This document shows positions 7,831 through 14,585 of a stretch of DNA of 18,989 nt, piece after piece (position 1 is the first letter of the stretch; each line of letters opens with the position of its first letter). The DNA is taken from the NCBI GenBank assembly GCA_024763595.1, contig JANTFK010000011.1, forward strand, positions 1 through 18,989, read 5' to 3'. The position numbers were made by a program, and so were the translations under genes. Source of the DNA: Bacteroidales bacterium (lineage in GTDB: Bacteria; Bacteroidota; Bacteroidia; Bacteroidales; GCA-2748055). Under the pieces are notes generated by a model that did not search any database, was not told the DNA's origin, and saw nothing but the letters and a program-made list of their open reading frames with translations.

Positions 7831-8478
7831 TTATTGAACCATGGTCAGAAATGGGTTGTCCAGGCTTTCTTCACCAATGGTGGAACTATCCCCGTGTCCC
7901 GGATATACAATGGTTTCGGGAGGAAGGGTCAACAGCCTGTTCCGGATCGATGCAATCAATGTGTCGTAGTCGCCTCCCGGTAGATCGGTTCGCCCGATAC
8001 TCCCTTTGAAAAGCGCATCACCTGTGATCACAAATCCCCCGTCAGGGGAATAAAAGGAGAGACTTCCGGGGGAGTGTCCCGGTACGTGCAGCATCAGCAG
8101 TTCATTATCGCCGATATGGATTGTGCCATTATCTTCCAGCAGCTGGTCAATGCCCGAAAATGGCTCCACAACTAAACCGTACATATCCCCCATCAGGGGA
8201 ACATTGTTCACCACTTCTTCCTCCAGTTTGTGAGCACTGAAAGGGCAATGGTACCTGTGTTGTACATGTTGTACCCCCAGCATGTGATCCACATGGCAAT
8301 GGGTATTCACCTGCCCGGTTACCTTCAGCCCGTTATCCGAAATGACACGGTCAAAATCCCGCTTCTCATCGGGTGTATAACATGCCGGATCAACCACCAG
8401 GCAATGTCCGGCATCGTCCCGTACAAGGTATGTATTAACCTGAAACGCATTGTATACGTATGCTTCAATATGGATCAT
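7831..8478 (-). CDS. MBL-fold metallo-hydrolase, glyoxalase II-like
   Basis: The 215-residue cytoplasmic protein carries a complete di-metal site: THCHVDH (His60, His62, Asp64, His65), His135 in HVPGHSPGSL, Asp154 in ITGDALF and His195 in VYPGHGD. The GSIGRTDLPGGD loop is typical of the short glyoxalase II-like (YcbL-type) group, which lacks the C-terminal glutathione-binding helices of true GloB. It probably hydrolyses a thioester such as S-lactoyl-thiol, but the substrate cannot be read from sequence. A longer frame reaches 8541, but that extension overlaps the methyltransferase gene. The ATG at 8478 comes 1 nt after that gene's stop and begins a normal family N-terminus (MIHIEAYVYNAFQVNTYLV). 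The two genes are therefore almost certainly one operon. Persulfide dioxygenase is less likely given length. Confidence 0.9.
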   Translation of the reverse strand: MIHIEAYVYNAFQVNTYLVRDDAGHCLVVDPACYTPDEKRDFDRVISDNGLKVTGQVNTHCHVDHMLGVQHVQHRYHCPFSAHKLEEEVVNNVPLMGDMYGLVVEPFSGIDQLLEDNGTIHIGDNELLMLHVPGHSPGSLSFYSPDGGFVITGDALFKGSIGRTDLPGGDYDTLIASIRNRLLTLPPETIVYPGHGDSSTIGEESLDNPFLTMVQ

Positions 8479-8479
8479 G

Positions 8480-9130
8480 TTATTTGTTTTTACCCCGCAA
8501 CAGCGGTACAAAGGAGAAGTAACCATGTTCGCTGCGTTCAAAATGATCCGCTGTTTCCCTGACTACCCGGATCATTTTCTGTCCGAAACGGTCTCCTTCG
8601 GGAAGTACCAGGATACCACCTTCACTCAGTTGATCAAGCAGGGACCGGGGAACTTCAGGAGCTGCTGCGGTGACCAGGATCCGGTCGAAAGGAGCATAGG
8701 CGGGCAATCCTTCATAGCCATCCCCGTAAAAGAACAGAGGTTTGTAGTTCAGGTGGCCAAGTGTTTTCTGCGCATCCAGGAATAATTGCCGCTGCCTTTC
8801 TATGGTATATACCCTGGCACCCAGTTCAAGTAACACTGCGGTCTGGTATCCCGATCCGGTACCCACCTCCAGCACTTTCAGATGGGGCCTTACTTCCAGC
8901 AGTTCTGTCTGAAAGGCCACCGTATATGGTTGGGAAATGGTCTGGCCCGCTGCAATGGGGAAGGCTTTGTCGGTATACGAAAAATTGATAAAGCCACTGT
9001 CCATGAAGAGGTGCCTGGGTACCTTTCCCAAGGCTTCCATCACAGCTTCATCCCTGATCCCTTTCGACCTGATCGTTTCTATCAGTTTCTTTCTTAAACC
9101 TTTGTGCCTGTAATTATCAGTTTTCTCCAT
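8480..9130 (-). CDS. pcm: Protein-L-isoaspartate O-methyltransferase
   Basis: The 216-residue class I SAM-dependent methyltransferase starts repair of isoaspartyl damage in ageing proteins by methylating the abnormal carboxylate. Visible family features are YTDKAFPIAAGQTISQPYTVAF (substrate and SAM region, near residues 52-73), the SAM motif VLEVGTGSGYQTAVL near 84-98, an acidic ribose-binding Glu in VYTIER, and DRILVTAAAPEVP after strand 4. The frame extends to an ATG at 9175, but the start at 9130 fits family members, which begin close to the conserved RHKGLRKKLI block. It is the first gene of a two-gene operon with the MBL hydrolase, 1 nt downstream. It diverges from the sugar transferase across 112 nt in which no convincing promoter was seen. 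Confidence 0.95.
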   Translation of the reverse strand: MEKTDNYRHKGLRKKLIETIRSKGIRDEAVMEALGKVPRHLFMDSGFINFSYTDKAFPIAAGQTISQPYTVAFQTELLEVRPHLKVLEVGTGSGYQTAVLLELGARVYTIERQRQLFLDAQKTLGHLNYKPLFFYGDGYEGLPAYAPFDRILVTAAAPEVPRSLLDQLSEGGILVLPEGDRFGQKMIRVVRETADHFERSEHGYFSFVPLLRGKNK

Positions 9131-9242
9131 ATCAACTGTTAAATATAATTGATATTCTTGAACATTCCGGGTCATTTTTTTGTCTGTTAAGGCAATTATT
9201 ATGGGCCGGTTGCAGTTATATATTGCAGAGGTCGACTTTTGA

Positions 9243-10661
9243 ATGAAGAATTACAGGTTTCAGCGGATTCTTTACATAACATTTGACTTTCTTGCTGCTT
9301 CTGCGGCATGGATGTTGTTTTACATGTTCCGGAAGGTTCAGATTGAACCCCAGGTATTCGGGGTCGATGTACCTATTACACTCGGATCGCGTTTCTGGGC
9401 GGGGGCTATCGGACTCCCTTTTGTCTGGATCATGTTCTATTATTTCACCGGTTTTTACCAGTCTGTTTTTCACCGTTCCAGGCTGGATGATTTTATCCGC
9501 ACCTTCATGACTTCATTGCTGGGAGTGATCGTCATTTTCTTTCTCCTGATCCTGGACGACACGATCATGGATTATACCAATTATTACAGTCTGTTCTTTA
9601 CGCTGTTCATGCTCCATTTTACTTTCACACTGTTTCCCAGGATGATTATAACCAGCCGTACTGTCAACAGGGTGCACCAGCGAAAGATCGGGTTTAAAAC
9701 AGTCATGATCGGAAGCAATGAAAATGCGGTGGATGTATATCGTGATATCCTGGAACAGAGAAGATCAAGCGGACATGAGATTCTCGGGTTTATCAATGTT
9801 CACCAGAAGGAGCATTACCAGTTACAGGATCATATTAAGCACCTGGGAGGACATGAGAATATGGAAGCTATTTTGCGGCAGTACCACGTGGAGGAGGTGA
9901 TCATAGCCCTGGAACCCTCGGAGCATGGCAAGATCGGTGATATTGTGAACCGTCTCTCCCTGATGGATATCCGGATCAGTGCTATACCGAGTATGACAGA
10001 TATCCTCACTGGAAAAGTCAAAAGCACCACCATATTCGGTACGCCGTTGCTGGAGGTTAGCCATGAACTGATGCCTGCCTGGCAACAAAATGTAAAACAG
10101 TTACTGGATATCATACTGGCTATTCTGGCACTGATCCTTTTAATGCCACTAAACATCTTTTTGGTTATCGGTGTGCTCCTTTCTTCACCGGGCCCCATCT
10201 TTTATAAACAATACCGCCTGGGTAAATTTGGCAAACCTTTTAAGATATATAAGTTCCGTTCCATGTACCATAATGCGGAGGAGAACGGGCCGGAGCTTTC
10301 TTCCAGGCATGATCCCCGTGTTACCGGGTTCGGACAGTTCATGCGGAAGCACCGGTTGGATGAGATCCCCAATTTCATCAATGTACTGAAAGGAGACATG
10401 TCACTGGTGGGCCCGAGGCCCGAACGGGAATATTTTATTGACAAGATCATAGCTGAAGCACCGCATTATATCCACCTTCATAAAGTTAAACCGGGGATCA
10501 CTTCCTGGGGGCAGGTTAAGTACGGCTATGCTGAGAATGTTCAGGAGATGATCAAACGGCTCAGGTATGATATCCTTTATATCGAGAATATGTCACTGTT
10601 TGTTGACCTGAAGATCCTCTTTTATACAGCCATTACCATTGTCAGGGGAAGGGGCGTGTAA
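9243..10661 (+). CDS. Exopolysaccharide polyprenyl glycosylphosphotransferase (undecaprenyl-phosphate sugar-1-P transferase)
   Basis: The 472-residue inner-membrane protein has the WbaP/WcaJ layout. Four hydrophobic segments lie at about residues 8-28, 52-72, 88-105 and 115-135. A nucleotide-binding-like region (CoA_binding_3 type, ~148-265) follows, then a membrane segment at ~287-314 and the bacterial sugar transferase domain to the C-terminus. Catalytic-domain hallmarks are YRLGKFGKPFKIYKFRSM (~324-341), Asp373-Glu374 in RLDEIPNFINVLKGDMSLVGPRPE, and KPGITSWGQVKYGYA near 416-430. It loads the first sugar phosphate onto undecaprenyl phosphate to start capsule, exopolysaccharide or O-antigen synthesis. 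The donor sugar cannot be predicted. No other glycosyltransferase, flippase or polymerase gene lies beside it, which is unusual for an initiating enzyme. It converges on the M3 peptidase gene with a 16-nt gap. Confidence 0.93.
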   Translation: MKNYRFQRILYITFDFLAASAAWMLFYMFRKVQIEPQVFGVDVPITLGSRFWAGAIGLPFVWIMFYYFTGFYQSVFHRSRLDDFIRTFMTSLLGVIVIFFLLILDDTIMDYTNYYSLFFTLFMLHFTFTLFPRMIITSRTVNRVHQRKIGFKTVMIGSNENAVDVYRDILEQRRSSGHEILGFINVHQKEHYQLQDHIKHLGGHENMEAILRQYHVEEVIIALEPSEHGKIGDIVNRLSLMDIRISAIPSMTDILTGKVKSTTIFGTPLLEVSHELMPAWQQNVKQLLDIILAILALILLMPLNIFLVIGVLLSSPGPIFYKQYRLGKFGKPFKIYKFRSMYHNAEENGPELSSRHDPRVTGFGQFMRKHRLDEIPNFINVLKGDMSLVGPRPEREYFIDKIIAEAPHYIHLHKVKPGITSWGQVKYGYAENVQEMIKRLRYDILYIENMSLFVDLKILFYTAITIVRGRGV

Positions 10662-10677
10662 CCCCCCTGTTCCTCCG

Positions 10678-12783
10678 TTATTTTAATCCCCTGCCGACCA
10701 GCAATGGTTCAATGGTAGGTGCTTTGCCCCTGAAATTCAAATACATCTCCATCTCTTTCACCGAGCCTCCTTTCTCCAGAATGTTTTTCCGGAACGATGT
10801 GGCTGTGGCCCTGTCATACAGGGAGGTTTCCAGGAATGCATTAAAGGCATCCTTATCCAGCACTTCGGACCAGATATAGCTGTAGTAGCCGGCCGAATAT
10901 CCACCCGAAAAAATATGCTGGAAGTAGTTGGACCTGTATCTTGGAATGATTTCAGGGATGAGCCCGATCCTGTCCATGGAGGCTTTTTCAAATCTGTTGG
11001 GGGCGATATCCGATGCATCCGTCAGGGTATGGTAATCCATATCCAGTACCGATGCTGCCAGGTATTCCACAGTGGCAAATCCCTGGTTAAATTTACCGGC
11101 AGCCTCAAGCTTCTCCACCAGTTCATCGGGGATCGGCTGGCCCGTATCATAATGTTTTGCATATGATCTCATTACATCCGGGTGTTCCGCCCAGTTTTCC
11201 ATGATCTGGGAAGGAAGTTCCACAAAATCGGTAGCAACCGCTGTACCCGAGGTAGTCATGTATTTACAACGGGACAGCATGGAGTGCAAAGCATGTCCGA
11301 ACTCATGAAAAAGCGTGCGGGTTTCATCAAAACTGAGTAAAGCCGGTTTATCCCCCGTGGACCTCGTGAAATTCATGACGATCATGTGTACGGGTGCAAT
11401 GCGCCTGCCATCCTTTACATGGGCTTTCCGGATGCCGGAACTCCATGCCCCGCTTCGCTTGCCCGGCCGGGGGAAAAAATCCATGTAGATAATGCCCACG
11501 TGCGATCCGTCTGCCTCTTTCACTTCGTAGGGCATCACCTCTTTGTGATAGACAGGCAGGTCCTCTCGCATTTCGAAGGTGAGGCCGTAAAGCTTATTCA
11601 CTACCTGGAAAAGACCCGCTTTTACAGTTTCCAGGCTAAAATAGGGCCTGATCTCTTCCTCATTCAGGTCATACTTTTCTTTGCGGATCTTTTCTGCATA
11701 GTACCACCAATCCCATGATTCCAACTGGAAACTATTGCCTTCTTTCCTGATCATTTCCTGCATCATGGCTGCCTCCTCCCTGGCTTTTTTCAATGCCGGT
11801 TCCCAGATCTGCATCAACAGGTCATACACCTTTTCAGGTGTTCCTGCCATGCGTTCTTCCAGCACATAATCTGCATGGGTATCATATCCAAGCAGGTTGG
11901 CACGTTCAATACGAAGCTGTAATATCTCCGTGATATTATCGTTGTTATCATATTCATTGCCAGTATTACAGCGCATATACATTGCCTTGTAGATCTTCTC
12001 ACGAAGTTCCCGGTTCTCTGCATACTGTACGAAAGGGATCCAGCTGGGTTTATGCAACGTGAAGAGCCACTGACCGGGATAACCGGCTGCAGCAGCTGCT
12101 TCGGAAGCTATAGAACGCACCGGCTCCGGCAGTCCCGCCAGGTCGTCTTCATTGTCAATCAAAAGCTGGTAGGCATTGGTTTCTGAGAGCAGGTTGTTCC
12201 CGAATTCAAGGGTGAGCATAGAGAGTTTTTCATCGATCTCCCTGATGCGCTCTTTCCCCTCTTCATCCAGGTTGGCTCCTCCTCTCACAAAGCGTTTATA
12301 GATCTTCTCAAGGACCCTGGTCTGCTCGGCATCCAGGTCCATGTTCCCCTGGTTCTGGTATACGGTGCGGACCTTCTCAAACAGGGCCGGATTAAGCATC
12401 ATATTGCTTTTATGCGCAGAAGTGATGGGTACCAATACCCTGGCAATGGAATCTATTTCGTCGCTGGTTTCAGCGGAGCGGAGATTGGAAAATACCCCGT
12501 CAACTCTCCTCAGAATTTCTCCGCTCATATCAAATGCTGCAATGGTATTATCAAATGAGGGGGGGGCTTCATTGGCGATTATCGCTTCTATCTCATCTTC
12601 CTGCTGGCGTATACCTTCCTTGAAAGCAGGTATAAAATGTTTATTCTCAATGATATCAAACGGGGGGACACCAAAAGGTGTTTCATAGTCTGCAAGAAAT
12701 GGATTCATGAGATGTTTATTTTTTTGGGTACAGCCACTCATGAGGGCCGATGCAATCAAAACGATCAGTATATTTTTTTTCAC
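10678..12783 (-). CDS. M3-family zinc metallopeptidase lipoprotein (peptidyl-dipeptidase Dcp-like)
   Basis: The 701-residue protein has the M3 (thimet oligopeptidase/Dcp) fold. Its zinc motif is HEFGH at residues 493-497 and the likely third ligand is Glu522 in FVELPSQ; length agrees with Dcp (~680-720). The family cleaves short peptides, Dcp removing C-terminal dipeptides. The N-terminus is a lipoprotein signal: MKKNILIVLIASALMSGC, with lipobox LMSGC and Cys18 as the acylated residue, so it should be anchored in the envelope and trim peptides in the periplasm. The start is a GTG at 12783; the next ATG would cut the signal peptide in half, so GTG is required. It lies 37 nt beyond a hairpin that probably ends the groES transcript. 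Oligopeptidase A is the alternative label, but the export signal favours Dcp. Confidence 0.94.
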   Translation of the reverse strand: MKKNILIVLIASALMSGCTQKNKHLMNPFLADYETPFGVPPFDIIENKHFIPAFKEGIRQQEDEIEAIIANEAPPSFDNTIAAFDMSGEILRRVDGVFSNLRSAETSDEIDSIARVLVPITSAHKSNMMLNPALFEKVRTVYQNQGNMDLDAEQTRVLEKIYKRFVRGGANLDEEGKERIREIDEKLSMLTLEFGNNLLSETNAYQLLIDNEDDLAGLPEPVRSIASEAAAAAGYPGQWLFTLHKPSWIPFVQYAENRELREKIYKAMYMRCNTGNEYDNNDNITEILQLRIERANLLGYDTHADYVLEERMAGTPEKVYDLLMQIWEPALKKAREEAAMMQEMIRKEGNSFQLESWDWWYYAEKIRKEKYDLNEEEIRPYFSLETVKAGLFQVVNKLYGLTFEMREDLPVYHKEVMPYEVKEADGSHVGIIYMDFFPRPGKRSGAWSSGIRKAHVKDGRRIAPVHMIVMNFTRSTGDKPALLSFDETRTLFHEFGHALHSMLSRCKYMTTSGTAVATDFVELPSQIMENWAEHPDVMRSYAKHYDTGQPIPDELVEKLEAAGKFNQGFATVEYLAASVLDMDYHTLTDASDIAPNRFEKASMDRIGLIPEIIPRYRSNYFQHIFSGGYSAGYYSYIWSEVLDKDAFNAFLETSLYDRATATSFRKNILEKGGSVKEMEMYLNFRGKAPTIEPLLVGRGLK

Positions 12784-12819
12784 GATTTAATGAAGTTGGT
12801 TGATGATAACTATAATTAA

Positions 12820-12850
12820 GAAGGGCTGCCATGTCGAGTAGCAGCCCTTC
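12820..12850 (-). terminator. Hairpin between groES and the M3 peptidase gene
   Basis: GAAGGGCTGC (12820-12829) and GCAGCCCTTC (12841-12850) form a perfect 10-bp stem with an 11-nt loop. On the - strand it lies 60 nt after the groES stop and is followed by TTAATTATAG, a short AT-rich run rather than a clean U-tract. It most likely ends the Crp-Trx-GroES transcript, or it could act as an attenuator for the peptidase gene. Confidence 0.6.
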
Positions 12851-12910
12851 AGGCAGAAACCTAAAGATTTTGATAATGGTGAAATTGCCTACAACCGGTC
12901 AGAACGGATA

Positions 12911-13192
12911 CTAGATCTCGTCTGTTTCAACAATCCTTCCAAGGATATCAGCGTAAGGCATCATCAGATACTCTTTACCGTTGTATTCCAGTTCAGTGCC
13001 TGAAAAATTCTTGTAGAAAACCACATCGCCTACTGATATTTCAGGATCTTCGATCCCGCTTATAGCCAGTACTTTGGCAAATTGAGGTTTCTCCTTGGCG
13101 GTATCGGGAATGATGATCCCCGAAGCTGTTTTCTCTTCTGTTGCTTCAATCTCCAGAAGCACATGCTGATTGATTGGTTGTAACTCTTTCAT
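12911..13192 (-). CDS. groES: Co-chaperonin GroES, not adjacent to groEL
   Basis: The 93-residue Cpn10 protein has the family landmarks: the N-terminal LQPINQHVLLEIE strand (usually IxPLxDRVLVK), a mobile loop EKTASGIIIPDTAKEKP that binds GroEL, the GDVVFYKNFSGTELEYNGKEYLMM core, and a final strand ADILGRIVE. It would cap GroEL as a heptamer. The DRV signature is changed to QHV. The frame runs up to 13225 through an A-rich leader, but the ATG at 13192 is the natural start. No groEL follows; the neighbouring gene downstream is the M3 peptidase beyond a hairpin. Upstream, 40 nt away, lies the thioredoxin-glutaredoxin gene, so it seems to be in a redox-linked operon. It could be the sole GroES or a second copy; this cannot be decided here. 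Confidence 0.92.
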   Translation of the reverse strand: MKELQPINQHVLLEIEATEEKTASGIIIPDTAKEKPQFAKVLAISGIEDPEISVGDVVFYKNFSGTELEYNGKEYLMMPYADILGRIVETDEI

Positions 13193-13232
13193 TTTAATTT
13201 GAATTTTAGGTTTACTACTATACAAGTCGAAT

Positions 13233-13817
13233 TCACTGTATTTCTAAAAGCTGATTAATCCGGGCTTTGTCAAAACCCACAATCATCTGTCCGTTTATTT
13301 CAGTTTGCGGTACACCCTGCTGACCGCTTTTCTTTACCATCGCTTCAGCAGCAGCGGTATCTGCTGCTACATTTATTTCCCTGTAGTGAACCTGATGCTG
13401 GTCAAAATATTTCTTCAGGGTATTGCACCATGAACATGTCGGGGTTGTGTAAACGGTTATCCGTTTTACCGGCTTGCCATCTTCATGGGCCACAGCCCCG
13501 ATCTCCTTTCCGGCAAGTATGGAACCGTAGGCCGACTCTGTCTGACAACCCTTGATGATATTTACCACTTTCCCCTTTTCAAATACCACCAGGCTCGGGG
13601 CACTTTTTACCTCCAGTCTGGGATGTATATCTCTTACATCATTTACATCGGCTGTATAGATAGCATAAGCATCTCCGTTTGCAACAATTTGAATGCGTTG
13701 CAAAGCACAATCGCTTTGTGCTGACCCTCCTTTATACAACAGCAGGAAAGACCTGTCATTGTTTGCTACTCCTTCCTCAAGCTCTCTATAAGACTTTACA
13801 GTTGTTATTTTGTTCAT
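13233..13817 (-). CDS. Thioredoxin-like / glutaredoxin (YruB-type) fusion protein
   Basis: The 194-residue cytoplasmic protein has two thioredoxin-fold domains. Residues ~1-105 resemble a thioredoxin (cis-Pro region SAPSLVVFEKGKVV near 72-85), but the CxxC site is degraded: around GGSAQSDC only Cys37 remains. Residues ~118-194 are a glutaredoxin of the YruB-like type with VYTTPTCSWC, active site Cys128-Ser-Trp-Cys131, then the SGQQGVPQ and IVGFD blocks typical of that group. The second domain is probably the working disulfide reductase, while the first may be structural or monothiol. The ATG at 13817 is chosen because a good Shine-Dalgarno-like AAAGGTG sits upstream; the alternative GTG at 13826 lies inside it. 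The gene lies between the Crp/Fnr gene (61 nt) and groES (40 nt), suggesting an oxidative or sulfur stress role. Confidence 0.85.
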   Translation of the reverse strand: MNKITTVKSYRELEEGVANNDRSFLLLYKGGSAQSDCALQRIQIVANGDAYAIYTADVNDVRDIHPRLEVKSAPSLVVFEKGKVVNIIKGCQTESAYGSILAGKEIGAVAHEDGKPVKRITVYTTPTCSWCNTLKKYFDQHQVHYREINVAADTAAAEAMVKKSGQQGVPQTEINGQMIVGFDKARINQLLEIQ

Positions 13818-13878
13818 CTTTTTCACCTTTTTTTAAAGAATGCAAAGAAACTACAGGGCACTTTATTAAACTGTAACT

Positions 13879-14520
13879 TTAGTCACACAAAGGGGAGTAA
13901 TCTATCCTGCCCCTGGACATGGAAATCAGCCCCTTCTTCTCCATTTGTTTCAGCAGCCTGGAAATGACCTCTCTGGAACTGTTCATGGCCAGTGCCACTT
14001 CCTGGTGCGAACCTTCAAAAATCCTTGACCCGGAAGAGCGGAACCGGTCGTAAAAGAACTTTACCAGCCGCTCATCCAGTTTCATGAAAGCGATACTGTC
14101 CAACGCATTGAGCAACTCATCAAAGCGCATCTGCATGGAGTGCATCACATACTCTTTCCAGGTCTGGTACATGCTCATCCAGCTATCCAGCATTTCGACC
14201 GGTACCAGGATAGCAGCGGTGTGTTCTATTGTGATGGCTTTAACCCTGCTTCTTGTACGGTCCATGCAACACACCAGCGAAACGGTACACACCTCCCCGG
14301 GCCTGAGATAATAAAGCAATAACTCGTTGCCCTCATCATCGGTCCTGCAAACCTTGATCAGCCCCGATATGACGATGGGGAAAGACCGGATATACTGATC
14401 TTCACGAATGAGTTCCTGGTTTGAATCAAACTCCCTGTATATTCCGGTTTTGCTGATGGCGGTCCTGAGCCCCGATTCAAAAAACGGGAAACGCTTCTTT
14501 ACAATCTCCTCTATTATCAT
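13879..14520 (-). CDS. Crp/Fnr-family transcriptional regulator with cysteine cluster
   Basis: The 213-residue cytoplasmic protein has an N-terminal cyclic-nucleotide-binding-like beta barrel (~25-110), a dimerisation helix (~115-150) and a C-terminal winged helix whose recognition segment is SHQEVALAMNSSREVISRLL near 171-190. The N-terminal Fe-S cysteines of true Fnr are missing, and the cAMP-contact pattern of Crp is not seen, so the signal is unknown. Cys78, Cys84 and Cys85 cluster in the barrel (GEVCTVSLVCC), with Cys58 nearby. From memory, similar Bacteroidota regulators carry this cluster, consistent with thiol or reactive-sulfur sensing, but this is inference. A box TATCTTCG at 14540-14547 (- strand), one mismatch from TAnnTTTG, may be its promoter. 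The genes downstream on the same strand, Trx-Grx and GroES, are plausible targets. Confidence 0.92.
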   Translation of the reverse strand: MIIEEIVKKRFPFFESGLRTAISKTGIYREFDSNQELIREDQYIRSFPIVISGLIKVCRTDDEGNELLLYYLRPGEVCTVSLVCCMDRTRSRVKAITIEHTAAILVPVEMLDSWMSMYQTWKEYVMHSMQMRFDELLNALDSIAFMKLDERLVKFFYDRFRSSGSRIFEGSHQEVALAMNSSREVISRLLKQMEKKGLISMSRGRIDYSPLCD

Positions 14521-14585
14521 ACAGATCCGGAATTTTTTGCGAAGATAGAAAGATTCTGGAAATTATAGATGAAGTTATGATAATC

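Noticed and set aside
9131..9242. Divergent promoters between pcm and the sugar transferase gene
   Set aside because: TATATTGC near 9219 and AT-rich stretches are present, but no good -7/-33 pair with proper spacing was found on either strand.
10650..10680. GGGG...CCCC hairpin at the sugar transferase/peptidase convergence
   Set aside because: The stem would be four base pairs and overlaps the last codons, with no T-run, which is too weak to call a terminator.
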